Assembly (NCBI RefSeq): GCF_037975245.1
Contig: NC_092564.1
Coordinates: 29,193,484-29,257,483, forward strand
Direction: 5' to 3'
DNA from: Apostichopus japonicus
Lineage: Eukaryota; Echinodermata; Holothuroidea; Aspidochirotida; Stichopodidae
DNA: 64,000 nucleotides
Part shown: positions 57,552-64,000 of the stretch, piece by piece
How positions within the stretch are numbered: position 1 is the first letter of the stretch
Layout: the number at the start of each line of letters is the position of its first letter
Translations under genes and position numbers: made by a program
The notes under the pieces: model-generated
What the model was told of the DNA's origin: nothing
The model's input: only the letters and a program-made list of their open reading frames with translations
Database searches by the model: none

Positions 57552-60500
57552 ATAGTACAGTATTCAAATGGTAGCCTTTACTGTAGAGTTGTTAACTCTA
57601 TTGTTCACTCTGATAGTTGAGTATAATTAAGTTACATAATATATGCTGCAAGACACATGGGGCGATATTTGATGAAGGAAGTACGTTCCTTTGTAGCTAC
57701 TTGTTCTGTTTGCTATATGATCTAACTGTTAACAATGAATTATTTGACAACCTGTAGGCTTTATTTTCACACTCAAATGAGTACTTATTTATGATTACCC
57801 ACATTGTTGATTATTATAGATGTGATTGAACACACAATATCACAACCTAATTAAAAGGCTTGTATTAGTATACATCTCTCTCCAGAGGCTCCAGTTCACT
57901 GTACTTTGATCAAGGGATGTCATTTTCTTATCATGTTTTCAGTTTTAGTACTCTTATCTTTTATGTTACTGTTTAATTATCATTCAATTATGGTGTGTAT
58001 GTATGCTGTTGATAAATAAAAAGGATTCCAGCTTCCACAGAGTGGTAAAATAAATGGCTGTCCTTTGAGTTTCTTATAAAGCAAAGATTTATATCAGAGC
58101 TGTAACATTATGTAAATGTGGTTTTCTGCTTCTTAATCGATCTTGGTGTCCAATTGCACTACACATCCAACAAATGCAGATACCCCCTCCAACCATACCA
58201 AAGATAAGAATGGGGTTACACGGCCCTTGTAATAATAATAATGAGCAGTTATTTTTACAAAGCTTAACCAAACACAAATGTGGGAGAAGCCCGCGCACAG
58301 GCGTATGGATCACAACTTACACTACGGGTGGCTTCCAATTCAACATTTTATATAAAATTTAGAAACTCATTTCAGATGGGAAAACTGTAGACTGCTCTTG
58401 GATGATAAACCCACCTTACATAGAACCTCCTGATTGCCAAACCTCATTGCTTCAAATGCCATTGCCTTTATCCACTCGATCACAGCACCAGTGGTTCATC
58501 CTAGATGAAACCTGGCAGAGGGGGGGGGGGGGGGGGACACCTAAGATACAGTTACAGCAACTGAAGTAGATATAACTTTTGATTCTATTAAAATTTAGCA
58601 AACCTCTCCTTTACCCAACCTCTACTTCAAGACATGCATAAGGAACAGATGCTCTAGAACTCTGCACAAAAAGGTAAGACTGTACTTTAAGAACAAAACC
58701 TCTACATGGATCAGAGAAACAGTGAATTTCATTTAATACCTTCATTTATATTGGGGAATGGGTTAAAAATTCAGACAGTTTATCTAAAAAATCTCAAATG
58801 TGACATTTTATCACAAAATTCAAGCAGTTTTTGCCAAAATTTGTTGTATCTGAGAATGTTCATGCAGCTAGCTAAACAATTTTAGGTTGACATTTTTATG
58901 TCAAGATTCGCCCCAAGAGTCCGGCCCCCTCAAAAAGTGTAAATTATTATCTTTAGAATGTCTGTCCCATGGATACGCCAGACCTACACCCTCGCCCCCC
59001 CCCCCCCCGGGTTGATCATGACAGTACGCCTACTGTCCCGCCTAGGCCTAATGCCAGACCAACCCATTCGAGTAATGATATATTGGTCATTAAAACAACT
59101 TTTGTGACGAGATTCGCAGCGAACTCAATAAATTATCTTGACCATGCAACATGTTTAATGACCTTAGGCCTATGTTATGATAACATTTGAATTGTTTCGT
59201 TGTAAATGTAATGATTTCAAATGGATATGCATCTAGCATGTCATTGCTAGTTTATTTTTTTTCAATTAATACGTTGATATATTATGCGGTGTTTGTCCCA
59301 CATGGCTTGCCATAGACGCACACGGTCGTGGTCAAAGGTTAAGCAACGGAGCGCGAATTATGATCTGTATATAAAGCTCACGAAATGTTACACGAGCAGT
59401 ACGTGCAGTTCGCTTCCTGGCAGCCGTTGGCTAACAATTCATACGTAATTGTAATTTGTAGCCTATTCTGTATGGGGGGGGGGGGGGGGTAACTGCCAAA
59501 GAATGTGAATGGCAGATATATTCGCCAGCTCGAAGGTTGTGTATTAGTTTTATGGAGCAAGTTAGTACTTCACATTGTTTGAGTCAGCGAGCGTGAGAAA
59601 TTACGCTAGCCTATCATATAATAGTATAGCTTAGGCCTAACGATAGGCTAGCTCACGTAGGCACTGGCGTCTATACTAGTTGGAATGCTAATCTAGGCCT
59701 AATATGATTATTTACTAGACAATTAACGTAAGTAAAGTAGGTCACTTTATATCTTCCGACAAAATACTAGACCTAGCTGGTTGGGCCTAATTACTTTCTG
59801 GTTAAGGCTAGTACAGTTAGGCTAGGCCTAACTTAATTAGCCTAGGCCTAAATGTCTTTAAATTCCTACCAGAGTAGCCTACCATAGCCTAGGCTATGCC
59901 ATCTAGCACTTAACAATAACAGTAACACATCCACAAGAAACTAACTCGCAGCCGGACAAATTAGCTTAGGATGAAAGCTCTCTTTCCTTTTTTTTTTTTC
60001 CATCATGACAGGCAAGTCCGTTGGTTTCTTCTCCAACTTCCAAGAATAAAAACAATAGTTTCCTCCCTGAAATTATTTTTAGGGGTTGAAACCAATGTTT
60101 TTCAGGGGAGGAAAGAAAGACGGCTTGGCTGTGGAAAGAATTAATTTAGGTAGTGAAGCAACTGCACGTAGTAAATGTGTCTTGTGATTTAGGAGAGTTT
60201 GGTGAAAGAAAGGAACATATTTCAAGAGACACTTGTACCTGTAGTAATTGAAGAAACTGGTAAATAGGAAAACAAGGAGAGGAACCAAGGAGGGCATACC
60301 TATAGGCTAAATTTTCTATGTTATTTCATTCCCACAATGAATGCCATTACAAGCAAACGACCCATTACCACTATGAATTCCACGCATTTATATTACCCCA
60401 TGTTCGCATACAATCCTATGCAAACAATCTATTAACAATTAACTATTAACAATCTATAAACAATCTATTCACAAACACTTTTTTATCTTCCAATCACTGA

Positions 60501-62500
60501 ACAGTTACACAAGGAAGATACCTGGTCACATTTTCTATTTTCATACTATCACAACTTTCTTTAGCTTACTCTACAAGAATATGCAGTCAGAGCCTACAGA
60601 ACAACAGTCTCCTCCCTTGAAAATAGTATGTTAGTTTCCTTAACCGTGTTATTTTTCACCCTTAACTTTACCTTTCTCCCTTTAAATCTTTTCTTACAGT
60701 TATTCCACTTACAACATCTATTCTTTCCACATAGCCTAGCCAATATGCCTCCCATGAAAAACCTTAGTTAACTCCCCTGAAAATGTTAATGTAAGTTGTT
60801 CAACTTTTAAGTGGGAGGAAAATAATGTTGTTAGGGGAGGGAACAGATGGCCCCAGGCTAGGCCTACCACCAAATGAAAATGGGAAACCTAGGCTAGCCT
60901 ACCAAAGCGAAGGCTAGATAGAGATGAGGACTAACTAGCCTATCCTAGGCTTCTTATACAAGCAACAGTACTTTGTAAAATGAAATTCTCAAGCAATTAG
61001 GCCTAGCTCTGTGGTCTAATTGATGTTAGTGATGGTTCAAGTATGGAGAAAACTCTCCATGAAAGCTGATGTTACCTAGCGTAGGCAACTAAATTGATAT
61101 ACATGTATTAATTTGATCAACTAGCATAATTTTGACCTGAAGCTATGCTTAACAGTATTGGTCCAACTCTTGGCATATCTTTATCAGATCATAGCCTTCT
61201 TTGATGCCTAAGGCATGATTTTATGGTCTGCAGAACTGTTTCACTGAAACTTTGATTATTATTAAACCGAATTCAAACTTTGCTAAGTCGACCTCTCATT
61301 GTTGAGTAATTGTCTTTGATTTGGTTTTCAATTTGAAAACATTGATTGAAAGCTGTGAGGAACACAACTCATGGTAAACACATATTAAGAGTATTGAGAG
61401 ATTAGTACAATATATAGTATCTCTGTCCTTGTTGATATAGAATATTATTACACAGGTGCTAGAAGTCATGGAAGCACATGATGGTTTACCATGAATATAC
61501 TAATATGTTGTTGGTACTTGTGTGTTGGCTGAAAAGCCAGTTTTCATCTTTGCTAAGTGTACTTGTTGTAGCTTAAGTGTCGGTCCTTATTTCACTTGTC
61601 AAGTTTCTCGTTTCAAGAATGATGTTTATTTCAGACATTTTTCAATTTTCCAGTTCCTCATGAATGTGCTTGCTAAGTTTGTTTAAACTAGTACATGCTC
61701 TCCAAATTGTTTGACTGATGAAATGTTCTCAAATTGTGTTGAATTCATTCCTTTCAATCAGCTTGACCATTATAGTGAACAATATACATCAAAGGAAGTT
61801 TTGGCATTTTACGAAGTACTCCATAGGTTTGATAGCAATGTCTAGTAAGGTTCATTAAAGAGTCATATTGCAAGTATTAAAAATAAACAGGCACTTAGTA
61901 ACAAATAGAGGTACAGTTTATTCATGTTTGTAAACATTCATCAAAAAGGTATCTGCATATGCAAACAGGAAGATGATCTTATGTAAAACTACTTTAAAAA
62001 AAATACTTAAATTTATGTCACACCAAAGGTATATATATACTGTACATATTGCTTTGATATTTGTCTTTACAGCATTGCATTGGCCACACTGATTCACAAG
62101 GAGACTCCATGAACTGTGACTGTAACATCCTGCTGGAGGTCTGAGACATTGAAGATTCTGTAATGCTTCCGTTTGGGTATGCAGTTTACTATAGTAACAC
62201 AGAAATATTTAAGCTCGTATTTGTTTCGTTTATTTCTGCCATTAAACCACAATCATATACATTTGTTTATATATTGTTATATCAATGAGGCAGCAGTCAG
62301 GGTTGTTTAGGTAGTCAGGGGGAGGGAAGGGAGGGAGTGTATAAAAATGAGTCTAGTTGCAATGTCTATCTGCTTTCCAATATATGAAATCTTCTTATCT
62401 TTTACAATACTGTCTCAGGTGAAAGAAGAAGATGAAGAAAATTGAAGGAAAATTGTGAGTCTTGGATGTCTGTAATGAAGCTGGATCAGGTTTAGAACAA
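57552..62500. other. Gene-poor spacer with AGGCCTA clusters and G/C homopolymers
   Basis: No exon is convincingly visible. AGGCCTA/TAGGCCTA clusters lie at 59620-59910 and 60850-61020. G or C tracts of 10-19 bases lie at about 58519-58538, 58996-59010 and 59474-59489. Related CTCCCxTGAAAAT motifs occur near 60066, 60611 and 60772. Confidence 0.5.
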
Positions 62501-62507
62501 GTGGTTG

Positions 62508-62650
62508 AAAGATCATAAACTCCACCAAATACGAGAAGATCCTTCAAGCCTGTCCTCTACAGAGAGATCTGGAAGTGTTATCTGGAGGTGATTTAATAGA
62601 AATTGGAGAAAAAGTAAGATTCAAGGAAAACATCAGTGTGAGCCAGTATC
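62508..62650 (+). pseudogene. Partial duplicate of the ABCC NBD1 exon
   Basis: From about 62508 the sequence is roughly 92% identical to 63872-64000. It encodes [20 protein letters not shown] then LSGGDLIEIGEK and, unlike the downstream copy, keeps a consensus donor (GAAAAA|GTAAGA at 62613). The first half of the exon (acceptor, [12 protein letters not shown]) is missing, so it cannot be spliced as the normal exon. Confidence 0.85.
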
Positions 62651-62701
62651 ATGAACATCAGTCTTGTCCTCTCAACAGTTGATTGTTGTCAAGATCATTT
62701 C

Positions 62702-63590
62702 TAAATGTAAGAGACACGGTGCCTTAGCCTGTTGGAACCAGTCGGTATTTGGTGTGGTCTGTTTTTGTGCTAAATGTACGAGACACGGTGCCTTAGCCTA
62801 TTGAAAATAGTCGGTAATTGGTGTGGTGTGTTTTTGTGCTAATTGAATGAGACACGGTGCCTTAGGCTGTTGGAATTATTTGGTGTGGTCAGTTTTTGTG
62901 CTAAAGGTACGAGACACGGTGCCTTAGCCTGTTGGAACCAGTTGGTATTTGGTGTGGTCAGTTTTTGTGCTAAAGGTACGAGACACGGTGCCTTAGCCTG
63001 TTGGAACCAGTGGGTATTTGGTGTGTTCTTGTTTTTGTGCTAAATGTATGAGACATGGTGCCTTAGCCTGTTGGAACCAGTTGGTATTTGATGTTTTTTG
63101 TGTGCTAAACTACTATTCTTACAGAAAGGCTGAACAAGTTCCATGATATAGTTTGAACAGAGTGACACATTCCACTCATTCCAAGCAACCATGACAACAT
63201 CAAAATGAACCTAATTGGTTTCTTAGTTTATTGGCATGAGATGTAGTCTGTTTTTGTGCTAAATTATTGAGACATAGTGCCTTAGTTTATTGGTATTAGT
63301 TTTTAATTAGAAATGTAGGAGACATTTTTGTGCTAAATGTATAAGACCTCAGCCTTAGCCTATTGCAACCAGTCAGTAATTGGTGTGGTGTGTTTGTATT
63401 AAAGTGATAAGTTCTGCCTTAGTTTATTGATATGAGTTGCTAATTAGTGTGGTCTGTTTTGTGCTAAATTAATGAAACCTGTTGCCTTAGTTTGTTGGAA
63501 TGAATTTGTAATAAGTGTTTTTGTTGTCTAAAATTAATAAGACATTGTACCTAGTTTGATGGAACGAGTTGGTATTTAGTGAGGTCTTTT
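62702..63590. repeat. Minisatellite of about 68-75 bp units, roughly 11-12 copies
   Basis: GAGACACGGTGCCTTAGCCT...GGTATTTGGTGTGGT...TTTTTGTGCTAAA recurs at about 62710, 62780, 62849, 62910, 62980 and 63050. More diverged copies follow at about 63269, 63344, 63410, 63477 and 63540. It fills the interval between the two ABCC exon copies. Confidence 0.9.
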
Positions 63591-63760
63591 TTGAGAGTTG
63601 TTCAAACCAGTGCCCAATAACTTTGATCTGACCATAAAATTTCATTTCTTTCACAAATTGCCCCTCTAGAAGAGTATACATGTTTTGTCTCACGGCTGAC
63701 AGTTTGGTTGTTAACAGGGTTTGACTTTTTTACTTTTGCTGTTACTTTGAAGAAAAATGA

Positions 63761-64000
<240 letters not shown>

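Noticed and set aside
60040-60840. Possible element with CTCCCxTGAAAAT ends
   Set aside because: The motif recurs three times in varying orientation, but no matching inverted ends or target duplication could be defined.

Overview
This is a eukaryotic (animal) genomic window. It has low gene density, AT-rich spacers, many transposable-element families, intron-split host genes with GT/AG borders and abundant microsatellites. The recognisable host genes are adducin and an ABCC/MRP-type transporter. Together with the mix of Tx1, CR1/Jockey, gypsy and hAT elements and many AGGCCTA-type runs in the spacers, this suggests a marine invertebrate, most likely a deuterostome such as an echinoderm. That placement is inference; no rRNA or mitochondrial marker is present.

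Layout. 1-3493 (- strand): an intact-looking Tx1/L1-type LINE. ORF1 carries CCHC knuckles and C2H2-like fingers; ORF2 carries an APE endonuclease and RT, is open with no stop, and runs off the left edge. Its 5' end abuts about 14.3 kb (3510-17815) of a 155/156-bp tandem repeat, roughly 92 units. Each unit, read on the - strand, contains near-consensus tRNA-like A and B boxes. The array has clear higher-order structure: a 15-monomer block duplicated in tandem and 21- and 37-monomer-offset copies. The LINE joins the monomer between the A and B boxes.

18.3-26.4 kb is a mosaic of LINE 3' ends (two in opposite orientations), a Tx1 scrap, a TTAA-flanked MITE, a two-copy dispersed repeat, a broken intron-containing gypsy/Ginger-like integrase gene and a 4 x 136-bp tandem repeat. 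26.4-35 kb is mostly spacer. It holds two candidate exons of an unidentified cysteine-containing protein, a hAT-like MITE with perfect 8-bp target duplication, a LINE tail and a frameshifted His-Me finger (HNH-like) endonuclease remnant. 35.07-38.64 kb (-) is a decayed but nearly end-to-end CR1/Jockey-type LINE, followed by a 7 x 47-bp minisatellite.

41.09-48.83 kb (+) carries five consecutive exons of an adducin gene: the end of the aldolase-II-like head, the neck and part of the tail. The first visible exon has a one-base frameshift and one intron lacks a canonical donor at the conserved position, so this copy may be decaying or wrongly assembled. A foldback element rich in GTATTCGAATAC sits in one intron and a hAT-like element in another.

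52.57-57.55 kb (-) is a gypsy LTR retrotransposon truncated before its integrase. It retains a 993-bp 5' LTR, a tRNA-Leu-type primer site, gag, protease, RT and RNase H. It carries several stops and frameshifts, and a 375-bp hAT MITE interrupts gag. The right end (62.5-64 kb) contains an ABCC NBD1 exon and, about 1.3 kb upstream, a partial duplicate of it. The two copies flank a 68-75-bp minisatellite and have complementary splice-site defects.
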